In this document: piece by piece, positions 1 to 5,595 of the stretch
Layout: each line of letters starts with the position of its first letter
Numbering within the stretch: the stretch's first letter is position 1
From: CAYWVK01 sp964461865
Lineage (GTDB): Bacteria; Patescibacteriota; Microgenomatia; Levybacterales; UBA12049
Reading direction: 5' to 3'
Length of the DNA: 11,211 bases
Assembly (NCBI GenBank): GCA_964461865.1
Contig: CAYWVK010000019.1
Location: 1 to 11,211 of the forward strand
Made by a program: the position numbers and the translations under genes
The notes under the pieces: generated by a model
Told to the model about the DNA's origin: nothing
Databases searched by the model: none
The model's input: only the letters and a program-made list of their open reading frames with translations

Positions 1-34
1 TTTGTCCGTGTCTAAAAAGATACAACTTTGCCAT
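1..34 (-). CDS. Histidine phosphatase (phosphoglycerate mutase-like) family protein, N-terminal fragment
   Basis: Only the first 11 codons are inside the window; the rest lies beyond the left edge. They translate as MAKLYLFRHGQ, which matches the start of histidine-phosphatase enzymes, where the RHG histidine (here residue 9) is the phospho-acceptor. The family includes cofactor-dependent phosphoglycerate mutases, alpha-ribazole phosphatases and broad sugar phosphatases, and 11 residues cannot tell these apart. The ATG at 34-32 has no Shine-Dalgarno sequence. A TATACT -10 box ends six bases upstream, so transcription would begin at or next to the A of the ATG and the mRNA would be leaderless. 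The gene lies just past the tmRNA on the same strand. The call rests on one short but very characteristic motif. Confidence 0.65.
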   Translation of the reverse strand, partial: MAKLYLFRHGQ

Positions 35-40
35 AAAAGT

Positions 41-69
41 AGTATATAGTATTTACAAAAAGGTATCCA
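41..69 (-). promoter_or_regulatory. Candidate promoter of the histidine-phosphatase gene
   Basis: On the minus strand TGGATA (69-64), a 17-base spacer and TATACT (46-41) form a sigma70-like promoter. The -35 box matches 4 of 6 consensus bases and the -10 box 5 of 6. The start codon follows the -10 box after six bases. The -35 box overlaps the 3' arm of the small hairpin listed as a possible ssrA terminator. Confidence 0.45.
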
Positions 70-78
70 GTGTGGATA
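57..78 (-). terminator. Possible weak intrinsic terminator of ssrA
   Basis: Downstream of the tmRNA 3' end, TATCC (78-74) and GGATA (68-64) can pair around the loop ACACT, followed by CC and five T (61-57). The five-base-pair stem is short and the T run is modest, so termination may be inefficient. No better terminator is visible between the tmRNA and the next gene. Confidence 0.35.
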
Positions 79-83
79 TAGTG

Positions 84-445
84 TGGAGATGTCGAGTAGT
101 GAACTCGAGTCCAGAAAATTTATTAAAAAACTTCTACAAGCTTATTCGATTATTAAGTTTCGCTTTATTCTTATCCAATCGAAAGGAAAAAATAAAGTTA
201 AGATTAAATAAGTTCGATAAGGCTCTAATCAACATCCTTATTATTTTCTAAACTGTTTTTATGCCTATAAAATCCCGTTTAGAAAAGATTAAATAGACAG
301 GTAACTTACTTAAGCGTATGCGTAAGCAAATTGACCACTAGAGTTTTGATTTCTAGCATTTATATTTTGATTATGTTTTACAACTATTAATCAAAGTTGG
401 CTTGCAGTTTTTTAAAGTGCTTTCCTGTCGATGCGATGCATCCCC
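84..445 (-). ncRNA. ssrA: Transfer-messenger RNA (tmRNA, SsrA)
   Basis: A complete one-piece tmRNA of 362 nt. It acts as alanyl-tRNA and short mRNA to rescue stalled ribosomes together with SmpB. Acceptor strands GGGGATG (445-439) and CATCTCC (91-85) pair over 7 bp and keep the G3-U70 alanine identity pair (G443/T87). The discriminator is A84, and CCA is not encoded. The conserved D-region motif CATCGACAGG follows the 5' strand. The T stem is TCGAG/CTCGA (108-104/96-92). Helix 2 pairs 415-401 with 140-123. PK1 is explicit: CAACT/AGTTG (399-395/385-381) interlocked with TTGATTA/TAATCAA (394-388/373-367). PK3 (241-202) and PK4 (197-145) also interlock, with 6-7 bp stems. The PK2 position has a 10-bp stem (286-277/253-244). 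The resume codon GCT is nucleotide 89, close to its position in E. coli. The one oddity is C where A58 is expected in the T loop. Confidence 0.96.
310..357 (-). other. tmRNA tag-peptide reading frame
   Basis: Within the tmRNA, the resume codon GCT (357-355) opens a frame that ends at TAA (312-310). It encodes ARNQNSSGQFAYAYA, 15 residues counting the resume alanine. The frame lies directly downstream of PK1, as expected, and holds a small hairpin CTAGA/TCTAG (356-352/342-338). Most bacterial tags end LAA, VAA or similar, the signal read by ClpX; this one ends AYA. A second TAA follows one base after the stop, out of frame. Confidence 0.87.
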
Positions 446-456
446 ATTAGTTGGAA

Positions 457-485
457 ATTATACTACTTTGAAGCTGTTAAGTCAA
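457..485 (-). promoter_or_regulatory. ssrA promoter
   Basis: TTGACT (485-480), a 17-base spacer and a perfect TATAAT (462-457) form a near-consensus sigma70-type promoter. The mature tmRNA 5' end lies 12 bases past the -10 box, which leaves a few leader bases for RNase P to remove. The -35 box overlaps the last codon and stop codon of smpB, so tmRNA can be transcribed independently of smpB at high level. Confidence 0.82.
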
Positions 486-922
486 ATTTTTCCCCTTAAT
501 TCTTCTTCAATTTGTCTTTGTAAATCTCTTTTTTTAATAGTTTCTTTTTTTTCAAATTTTCTTTTTCCTTTACCTAAACCAAGCTCAACTTTTATAAATC
601 CGTGTTTAATATATAAAGATAAAGGTACAATTGTCATGTTTGCTCCGTCTGTTTTTGATTTTAAAGAGATGATTTCTGCCTTATGAAGTAAAAGTTTTCT
701 AGTTCTTGCCTGATCGTAGTCTTTAAGGCTGGCATATTCATAAGGGAAAACCTTAGCATTTATTAAATATGCTTCATTTCCTTGAATTTTTACAAAACTA
801 CCGGTTAAGTCAGCATGACCTCCTTTAATAGCTTTTACCTCGTAACCATATAAATTAATTCCCGCTTCAAATCTTTCTTGAATAGCATAATCGTAACTTG
901 CTCGTTTGTTGATAATTTTCAT
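482..922 (-). CDS. smpB: SsrA-binding protein SmpB
   Basis: SmpB binds the tRNA-like end of tmRNA and delivers it with EF-Tu to ribosomes stalled without a stop codon, mimicking the anticodon arm in the decoding site. The 146-residue product carries the family signatures: an N-terminal NKRASYDY segment, FEAGINLYGYEVKAIK (residues 18-33, central beta-barrel), DQARTRKLLLHKAEI (70-84) and a basic tail GKGKRKFEKKETIKKRD (117-133). The tail, which becomes a helix in the mRNA channel, ends about 13 residues after KKRD, so the protein is somewhat shorter than the ~160 residues of E. coli SmpB. The ATG at 922 fits the usual N-terminus; no Shine-Dalgarno is present. Its RNA partner ssrA follows 36 bases downstream on the same strand, a common pairing that supports the call. 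Confidence 0.97.
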   Translation of the reverse strand: MKIINKRASYDYAIQERFEAGINLYGYEVKAIKGGHADLTGSFVKIQGNEAYLINAKVFPYEYASLKDYDQARTRKLLLHKAEIISLKSKTDGANMTIVPLSLYIKHGFIKVELGLGKGKRKFEKKETIKKRDLQRQIEEELRGKI

Positions 923-928
923 AATTTG

Positions 929-947
929 ACTACGCTTGCTACGTAGT
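929..947 (-). promoter_or_regulatory. Hairpin in the smpB leader
   Basis: ACTACG (947-942) and CGTAGT (934-929) pair perfectly around a 7-base loop, TAGCAAG. The hairpin ends six bases before the smpB ATG. If transcription starts from the TATTAT box at 959-954, the mRNA would begin at or near the first base of the stem, so the leader would be almost only this hairpin. There is no T run after it, so it is not an intrinsic terminator. Function unknown. Confidence 0.4.
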
Positions 948-953
948 ACTCAA

Positions 954-982
954 ATAATACGGCAAAGAGAAGAAAAAGTAAA
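954..982 (-). promoter_or_regulatory. Candidate smpB promoter
   Basis: TTTACT (982-977), a 17-base spacer and TATTAT (959-954) match the sigma70 consensus at 4/6 and 5/6 positions. It lies in the 61-base gap between the upstream envelope gene and smpB, with its -35 end next to the upstream stop codon. In such AT-rich DNA this could occur by chance. Confidence 0.4.
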
Positions 983-983
983 A

Positions 984-2780
984 TTAATTTATATTTATTT
1001 CGTAAACCTTATCAGAGGAAAGAATAAGAATTTTTTTGTCTTTTTCTAGAATTTCCAGTTCTTTAGCGTCTGATAAGATTTTTGCAGAGTATTGTTCTTT
1101 ATAGCTTCCTTCTTTATCAAAAACTATAATTCTTGAATTACCGTTATCTAAAACATATACATTGTCCATTTTAGAATCTGTATATATTTTTGTCGGGTTT
1201 GAGAGTAAAGAATCTAGTCCTGTTAAGCTAAATCCATCGGATTTTCCTCTGGTATATTTTAAAACAGTGCCATCAGATAAAAGTATCCATATTGAGCCGT
1301 CAATTGCAATTGATTTAGCATCTGATAAATCAGGTTCTGCGTCGGTAAAGTAATTTGCTTTTCCAAATCCTACTTGACCGCCGACAAACTTAATAACCCC
1401 ACCTTTTGTTTTATCTAAAACATAAATATTGCTTAAATACGGAACAACTCCCATAGGATTCTCCCAGATGTTATCGTTCTCAATTACTTCTTTAGTATTA
1501 TCTTTGCCTTTAGCTGTTGAATAAACTCCGTCTTCATCAATAGAATAAATAGTTTCATCGTTTTGACCAAAAGCAATTGCTTTTGACGATAAGACAAACT
1601 TTAAAAATTCACTTTCATCTGTTTCTATTTCTTTTGCTTCAACACTATTTACCCCAGAGGTTAAGTTTATTGCGTTTTCAACTTTTGTTAAAAGTTCAAG
1701 TAATTGTTTCTGCTCATTGGAATTTTTATCAAACTTATCAAGGTTTTCCTCAAGTATTTTTTTAGAAGACATAAAGTTATCTCTTGCTATGTTTTGATTT
1801 AAATCAACAAGACTTTGTCCTTCATCGTATTTTTTAACAGCTTGTGGGTAAACACCGTCAAACATAGCCTTAACTTTTGCTTCATTTTGTTTTTTTATAG
1901 CTAAGAAAATACTAAATATAAGTACGATTAGAATAATAATGGCAATAAATAGATACATTTTTTTGGAATGATTAAGCGATGATTTTTTAAATTTTAATTT
2001 ACTAAATAATCCTGAAAAAAACTGAGTTATGTTTCCAAAGAAACTGTTAGCCAAAGCAGTAGTTTTAATCGGTGCTTCTTCTATTATTTCCTCTTCAATG
2101 GTTTTATCTTCGTTTTCTTTTTCCTCTTCTTGTTTAATGTTTGTGGTTTCTTTTAAAAGCTCCTCTTTAAAATTAATAATTATTGCCGCAGCTCCTCCTT
2201 GTTCGTGTCCATGAACTGTTGGAGCAAGAGATTCAACAACTTCATTTGGAGAAAGACTATCCAGTGTTGAAGCCATTTTTTCAGAAGGAATAATATCTGA
2301 AAATTGTTTGGTTTCCAATACTATTACATCATCTTTTTTAACGTAACCGGAAGCAGCTTTAATTGTTGTTTTTTCTTCACCTGTTGAGTTTAAAATTAAT
2401 CCAAAGTTTGCGTCGCGTTTTAGATAAATTTTCCCACCACCTAGAATAAAAATATACAAAATATTTTTAACAACAGCTGTTATTACAAAAGAGGACTTAA
2501 TTTCTTCAGGAATCTTATGAGCAGTTATTAAAATTGCATTTTTAATAGAATCTAGGTCTTTTGATTCTAGAGCAAAATATTCACTTTCCAATGTATCTAA
2601 TATGCCTTTGCCCAAAATTGCCAAAAAGTCTTTTTCTTCAATTTTTTTCTCTTCTTCCTTTTCTTCTTCTTTCTCTAAAGAAAGTACGGCATATAAGTTT
2701 CCTGCATTATATGCTTGTGACCAAGTAGTTGGTGTGGGATTAGCAGCGATTTTAGCAAAGTCAAGAGTTGATTCAGACAT
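984..2780 (-). CDS. Membrane protein with degenerate PP2C-like domain and C-terminal beta-propeller
   Basis: A 598-residue protein in three parts. Residues 1-205 resemble a PP2C/SpoIIE-type phosphatase: KNILYIFILGGGKIYLKRD fits the usual VGDSRAYL-like strands, ASGYVKKDDVIVLETKQFSDII fits GYLKPGDVLLLATDGFTDLL, and GGAAAIIINF fits the last strand. The metal-binding aspartates (DGMGG, SDG, DN) are absent, so catalysis is unlikely. After an acidic linker comes one membrane helix (about 276-296), then a helical stretch to about 375. Residues ~395-598 carry repeats such as NVYVLDNGNSRIIVFDKEG, typical of NHL/SMP-30-type propellers. The ATG at 2780 is preferred because it lies 4 bases past the upstream stop; an in-frame TTG at 2798 would add six residues. 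It is last in a tight cluster with a PH-domain membrane protein. Inference: the propeller is extracytoplasmic and the N-domain a cytoplasmic scaffold. Confidence 0.7.
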   Translation of the reverse strand: MSESTLDFAKIAANPTPTTWSQAYNAGNLYAVLSLEKEEEKEEEKKIEEKDFLAILGKGILDTLESEYFALESKDLDSIKNAILITAHKIPEEIKSSFVITAVVKNILYIFILGGGKIYLKRDANFGLILNSTGEEKTTIKAASGYVKKDDVIVLETKQFSDIIPSEKMASTLDSLSPNEVVESLAPTVHGHEQGGAAAIIINFKEELLKETTNIKQEEEKENEDKTIEEEIIEEAPIKTTALANSFFGNITQFFSGLFSKLKFKKSSLNHSKKMYLFIAIIILIVLIFSIFLAIKKQNEAKVKAMFDGVYPQAVKKYDEGQSLVDLNQNIARDNFMSSKKILEENLDKFDKNSNEQKQLLELLTKVENAINLTSGVNSVEAKEIETDESEFLKFVLSSKAIAFGQNDETIYSIDEDGVYSTAKGKDNTKEVIENDNIWENPMGVVPYLSNIYVLDKTKGGVIKFVGGQVGFGKANYFTDAEPDLSDAKSIAIDGSIWILLSDGTVLKYTRGKSDGFSLTGLDSLLSNPTKIYTDSKMDNVYVLDNGNSRIIVFDKEGSYKEQYSAKILSDAKELEILEKDKKILILSSDKVYEININ

Positions 2781-2784
2781 TAAC

Positions 2785-3021
2785 TTATAATATAACAATT
2801 GCTAATAAGAAAAGCAAAATTGCCAAGATTATATTTATGAAAGCAACAAAAATTAGCGTAAACGAGACTTGAGATTGTGTAATTGTGCGATTCATTATTT
2901 GTACTCTTCTTACAATTACGATAGATAAAACTATATAAAATATAATTAAAATAATTATGCCAATTTTAATTAAAAAAAATGGATTCAAAAAAATTGAATT
3001 TAATAATTGATTACTCTGCAT
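2785..3021 (-). CDS. Small two-helix membrane protein, unknown function
   Basis: A 78-residue, very hydrophobic protein with two predicted membrane helices at about residues 15-37 and 54-77, joined by a short polar turn (VRRVQIMNRTITQSQ). The positive charges at residues 38-45 suggest that the connecting loop is cytoplasmic. The start is fixed by a strong Shine-Dalgarno (GGAGGAG, 3031-3025) five bases before the ATG at 3021; an in-frame TTG four codons earlier lies inside that motif and is not used here. Its first 11 bases overlap the end of the PH-domain gene, and its stop lies 4 bases before the phosphatase-like gene, so it is probably cotranscribed and translationally coupled. It may be a subunit or small partner of its larger neighbours, but sequence alone does not assign a role. 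Confidence 0.75.
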   Translation of the reverse strand: MQSNQLLNSIFLNPFFLIKIGIIILIIFYIVLSIVIVRRVQIMNRTITQSQVSFTLIFVAFINIILAILLFLLAIVIL

Positions 3022-3778
3022 GTACTCCTCCAATCAATATTTCTACTAAGTTTACAACTCTTTCAGGATTTGGAACACACATAAAGCTAAAGGTAAGCGT
3101 TTTTCCGGCGGTTTCAACAAAAACATCACCGTAGCCAAAAAATGAAGCAAAGAAGCCTGATTGAACATAATTAACGTCTTCAATTAAATTTAGTTTGGTA
3201 ATTGAAACGTGATGATAAATAATATCTTGAAAATGAATATCAACAATTTTTTTATTAGTTATTAAATCAGCGTTATAATACCAGGTAATATAACTTACAA
3301 ATAAAAAGCAAAAAACTACCAAGTAATATGAAAAGGTAAGAACAATAATTGTTTGCATGGATAATAAAAACCCTGATAATAAATTTGTAAAATTAAAAAG
3401 ATAAAAAAGAAGGAACGGGAAAAGAATTAATATTATCCCAAGTATAATCCAGGGGACATTAGTAACAAAATGTTTTCTTAAGATAAGCAGTATTTGTTCT
3501 CCTTCGTCTTGTTCGTGATATTTTATTCCTTTAGGTTTTACTTTAAAGGCGCTAAAGGGACCAATCGGAGAAGAGATTATGGTATATTTTCCGTTTGATT
3601 GATCGCTTGGAGATTTAAGAGCAGCTGTAATTAATTCTTTTTTCTTACTTCCTTTTCTTAATTCGGTAAGTACATCTTCTCCATGAAGCATTACAGGATG
3701 TTCTTCTTCCCAAGCATCATGTTTAATTTTCTTTTCTTGTTCTATTTTTTTGTCGGCAGGTATAAATATATCCGGCAT
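3011..3778 (-). CDS. Two-helix membrane protein with bacterial PH domain
   Basis: A 255-residue protein. Residues 1-107 are polar and charged, with no signal peptide, and are probably cytoplasmic. Two membrane helices follow at about 108-128 and 138-163. The C-terminal part (about 168-248) fits the bacterial PH fold seen in YdbS/YdbT-type proteins (bPH2): NADLITNKKIVDIHF, IEDVNYVQSGFFASFFGYGDVFVETAG, then FMCVPNPERVVNLVEIL, where an aromatic/glycine turn leads into FGYGDV and a closing helix follows VPNP. Such domains sit at the cytoplasmic face of the membrane, but their ligands are mostly unknown. The ATG at 3778 has only a weak purine stretch (AGAAGA) upstream. The gene opens a three-gene cluster with the small membrane protein (11-bp overlap) and the phosphatase-like protein. 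Family assignment is good; biological role is not known. Confidence 0.8.
   Translation of the reverse strand: MPDIFIPADKKIEQEKKIKHDAWEEEHPVMLHGEDVLTELRKGSKKKELITAALKSPSDQSNGKYTIISSPIGPFSAFKVKPKGIKYHEQDEGEQILLILRKHFVTNVPWIILGIILILFPFLLFYLFNFTNLLSGFLLSMQTIIVLTFSYYLVVFCFLFVSYITWYYNADLITNKKIVDIHFQDIIYHHVSITKLNLIEDVNYVQSGFFASFFGYGDVFVETAGKTLTFSFMCVPNPERVVNLVEILIGGVHAE
3025..3031 (-). promoter_or_regulatory. Strong Shine-Dalgarno of the small membrane protein gene
   Basis: GGAGGAG lies five bases from the ATG at 3021, inside the coding end of the upstream PH-domain gene. It decides the start of the 78-residue protein. It is by far the best ribosome-binding site in the window; most other starts have none. 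Confidence 0.85.
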
Positions 3779-3797
3779 GTTTTTATCTTCTTTCTAC

Positions 3798-3803
3798 ATT
3801 ATA
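3798..3803 (-). promoter_or_regulatory. Candidate -10 box for the PH-domain membrane cluster
   Basis: A perfect TATAAT (3803-3798), preceded by TTG, lies 19 bases before the ATG of the PH-domain gene, in the 56-base gap after the SpoIID gene. No convincing -35 box is seen at 16-18 bases. It could let the three-gene cluster be transcribed apart from the SpoIID gene. Confidence 0.42.
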
Positions 3804-3834
3804 CAACGGATTAACAACTTAAATGATTTGTTTA

Positions 3835-5514
3835 TTATTTTTTCTCGATATTAAAAAAAGCAAATCCGCTTTGAGGAATGGATAATCTTCCTGGTGCTCT
3901 TAAATTAAAAGCCTTTTTGAATTCAGCTCCGGACAAAGAAATGCCATTAATAGTGACATTGTTTGTTGTCCCATCGCCTTGTGAAACAGTAACACTGTTG
4001 GCAGAACTTATTCCACCTACAAGATTTTTTAACTCATCCATACTATATGGATTTCCGCCCCAGCAAGAAGTAGTTATGGGAGTAATTCTGGAAGTATCAA
4101 TTCCCGATTTAGTTAGGGCAATGGCTGCATTGACGATATCAGCCATTTCTTCTGGCGAAAGCCAGGGGTTTGAACGACCGCACTTATCAGAGCTAACACT
4201 ATATCCTTGTGTGTACCATGCTTTATAAAGCCATGGAGAACCTCCTATTTTATCGTAAGTATTTTCAATAAAGTTACTCCCTCCGGAGCCATTTGTTGTA
4301 TCCCATCCAATAGGATTTGCATAGCCACCGTGAGTAGATGCATAGTAAGTTACAACGTCTTCTAAAACTTCTCCTTTTGTTGATTGTACAGCTTGTTTCC
4401 ATGCTTCCGGAGGATTATCTGCCTTTCCTGAATTAAAAACTTGACAAGCCTCTGTTGTGCAGATACTTTTACCTTCATTTTTATATCTATATGCATAGGT
4501 TCTTGCTGCAATTGCTTGAGCCTTAAGTGCATCAGGATGCCAAGAGGAGGGCATTTCTGCAATCCCCATAAGATATCTGTCTTCGAAATTCATTGCGTCA
4601 AATCCGTCTACGTTTATATCTCCTCCGGTATCTTTATTTACCGGTTCTTTTCCATAGTAGGCTCGAAGGATTGCTTTGTAATCCTGTCCGCTTTGAGCTC
4701 TTCCCCGTGCACCGTATTGGCTCATGCCTTTTCTGTGTGTATATGCTCCAAAAGAAAAAACTGCAAAATATCCTGATGGAGCAGATTCTCTAAATCCATT
4801 AATTGAAGCATTATAATCATCTGCAAGATTACTGTCCCCAATAGTTGCAGTAAAACCACCACTTCTTGCATTAATAATCTCTTGCTGTCTGGCAGATAAT
4901 TCGGCAATTTGAGTTGAAAGTTTTGATTGATATGCTTTTGCACCACTAACTAGCGCATCAAGCTTTACTGATTGTTCATCCAGATCTGCTTTTAACGATG
5001 AAAGATTTTTTTGTTCCGATTCAAGTTTTTGTTTTTTTGTTTCTAGGTCCTGAATGGTAATTGCAATATTGGTAATTATTAATTTATCCTGGTCGGTTGC
5101 TGCTTTTTGGTAAGCCAGAAGTTGGGTAATATCAGAGGCTTTGGATGAGGAAAGAAAAATTAAAATAGGGGAGTAATAATAACTTTTAATGTAATAATCA
5201 TTAATTGCTTTGTATAAAATCTTTTCTTGTTTATCCAATTCTTTATATCCTTCATCAATTTTTATTCTCTTAGAGGTAACGTCCTTTTCAATTGTTGTTA
5301 ATCTTAACTTAATGCTTTCGACTTGTTTTTTTAATACGTTTAATTGATCTTCGTGTGGTTTAGTTGCCTTAATTGATTGATCAAGCGCTGTTGTTAAAGT
5401 TTTAATTTGCTCTTTTAAATCGTCATATTCATCTGAAAAAGTTAAGCAAAGGTTGTTAAAAGAAAAAGATATCACTAACAGAATAGAGAAAAATAAAAAT
5501 AGGAGTTTTTTCAT
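3835..5514 (-). CDS. Secreted CwlO-like coiled-coil protein with SpoIID/LytB peptidoglycan domain
   Basis: A 559-residue exported protein. Residues 1-26 form a signal peptide or N-terminal anchor (MKK, then a hydrophobic core). Residues 28-215 are a long coiled coil interrupted by a YYYSPILIFLSSSKASD segment, the layout of CwlO/PcsB/EnvC-type regulators of cell-wall hydrolases. Residues ~245-440 are a SpoIID/LytB domain. THRKGMSQYGARG (259-271) matches the GHGVGMSQYGA motif, and YLMGIAEMPSSW followed by ALKAQAIAARTYAYRY matches the core, with E320 at the position of the SpoIID catalytic glutamate. C352 and C357 and the THGGYANP motif (394-401) recall its metal site. SpoIID is a lytic transglycosylase that cuts denuded glycan strands. 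The GMSQYGA motif lies before the core, as I recall for actinobacterial homologues. Inference: an envelope remodelling enzyme for growth or division, not sporulation. A -10 box ends 9 bases before the ATG. Confidence 0.88.
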   Translation of the reverse strand: MKKLLFLFFSILLVISFSFNNLCLTFSDEYDDLKEQIKTLTTALDQSIKATKPHEDQLNVLKKQVESIKLRLTTIEKDVTSKRIKIDEGYKELDKQEKILYKAINDYYIKSYYYSPILIFLSSSKASDITQLLAYQKAATDQDKLIITNIAITIQDLETKKQKLESEQKNLSSLKADLDEQSVKLDALVSGAKAYQSKLSTQIAELSARQQEIINARSGGFTATIGDSNLADDYNASINGFRESAPSGYFAVFSFGAYTHRKGMSQYGARGRAQSGQDYKAILRAYYGKEPVNKDTGGDINVDGFDAMNFEDRYLMGIAEMPSSWHPDALKAQAIAARTYAYRYKNEGKSICTTEACQVFNSGKADNPPEAWKQAVQSTKGEVLEDVVTYYASTHGGYANPIGWDTTNGSGGSNFIENTYDKIGGSPWLYKAWYTQGYSVSSDKCGRSNPWLSPEEMADIVNAAIALTKSGIDTSRITPITTSCWGGNPYSMDELKNLVGGISSANSVTVSQGDGTTNNVTINGISLSGAEFKKAFNLRAPGRLSIPQSGFAFFNIEKK

Positions 5515-5523
5515 GGTTATTTG

Positions 5524-5532
5524 ATTATATCA
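5524..5532 (-). promoter_or_regulatory. Extended -10 promoter of the SpoIID-domain gene
   Basis: TGATATAAT (5532-5524) is a perfect extended -10 element (TGN plus TATAAT). The ATG follows after nine bases, so the expected transcript has a leader of only about three bases. A weak -35 candidate, TTCAAT (5553-5548), lies 18 bases away and overlaps the -35 box of the divergent promoter. Confidence 0.6.
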
Positions 5533-5548
5533 GATAAAAAACAATCTA

Positions 5549-5576
5549 TTGAAAAATGGAAATTTTCTGTTATACT
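5549..5576 (+). promoter_or_regulatory. Promoter of the LytR_C membrane protein gene
   Basis: TTGAAA (5549-5554), a 16-base spacer and TATACT (5571-5576), with TGT directly before the -10 box (an extended -10). The start codon at 5596 lies 19 bases on, with AAAGG (5583-5587) as a plausible ribosome-binding site, so this transcript would have an ordinary short leader. Confidence 0.6.
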
Positions 5577-5595
5577 TTGCTCAAAGGTTTTAACT

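Noticed and set aside
84..120. tRNA gene suggested by a CTCGAGTCC-like T arm on the plus strand
   Set aside because: No cloverleaf forms on the plus strand; on the minus strand the same bases are the T arm of a complete tmRNA.
402..686. Plus-strand open frame opposite smpB and the tmRNA
   Set aside because: It is antisense to two certain genes, shows no known motif and has the Phe/Ser/Leu-rich composition of an antisense shadow.
929..947. Hairpin as an intrinsic terminator of the envelope cluster
   Set aside because: No T run follows it on the minus strand, and on the plus strand it would not terminate any gene.
2781..2798. TTG at 2798 as the start of the phosphatase-like protein
   Set aside because: It would overlap the upstream gene, adds six hydrophobic residues encoded within that gene's end, and lacks a ribosome-binding site; the ATG at 2780 lies 4 bases past the upstream stop.
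3022..3033. TTG at 3033 as the start of the small membrane protein
   Set aside because: The extra codons are the Shine-Dalgarno sequence of the ATG at 3021.
3878..4793. Several plus-strand open frames opposite the SpoIID gene
   Set aside because: They mirror a well-supported coding region, match no family and have no promoter or ribosome-binding site.
5521..5595. N-terminal extension of the LytR_C protein from a TTG at 5521
   Set aside because: The segment holds a good promoter and AAAGG site, and the residues do not look like a protein N-terminus; the ATG at 5596 fits better.
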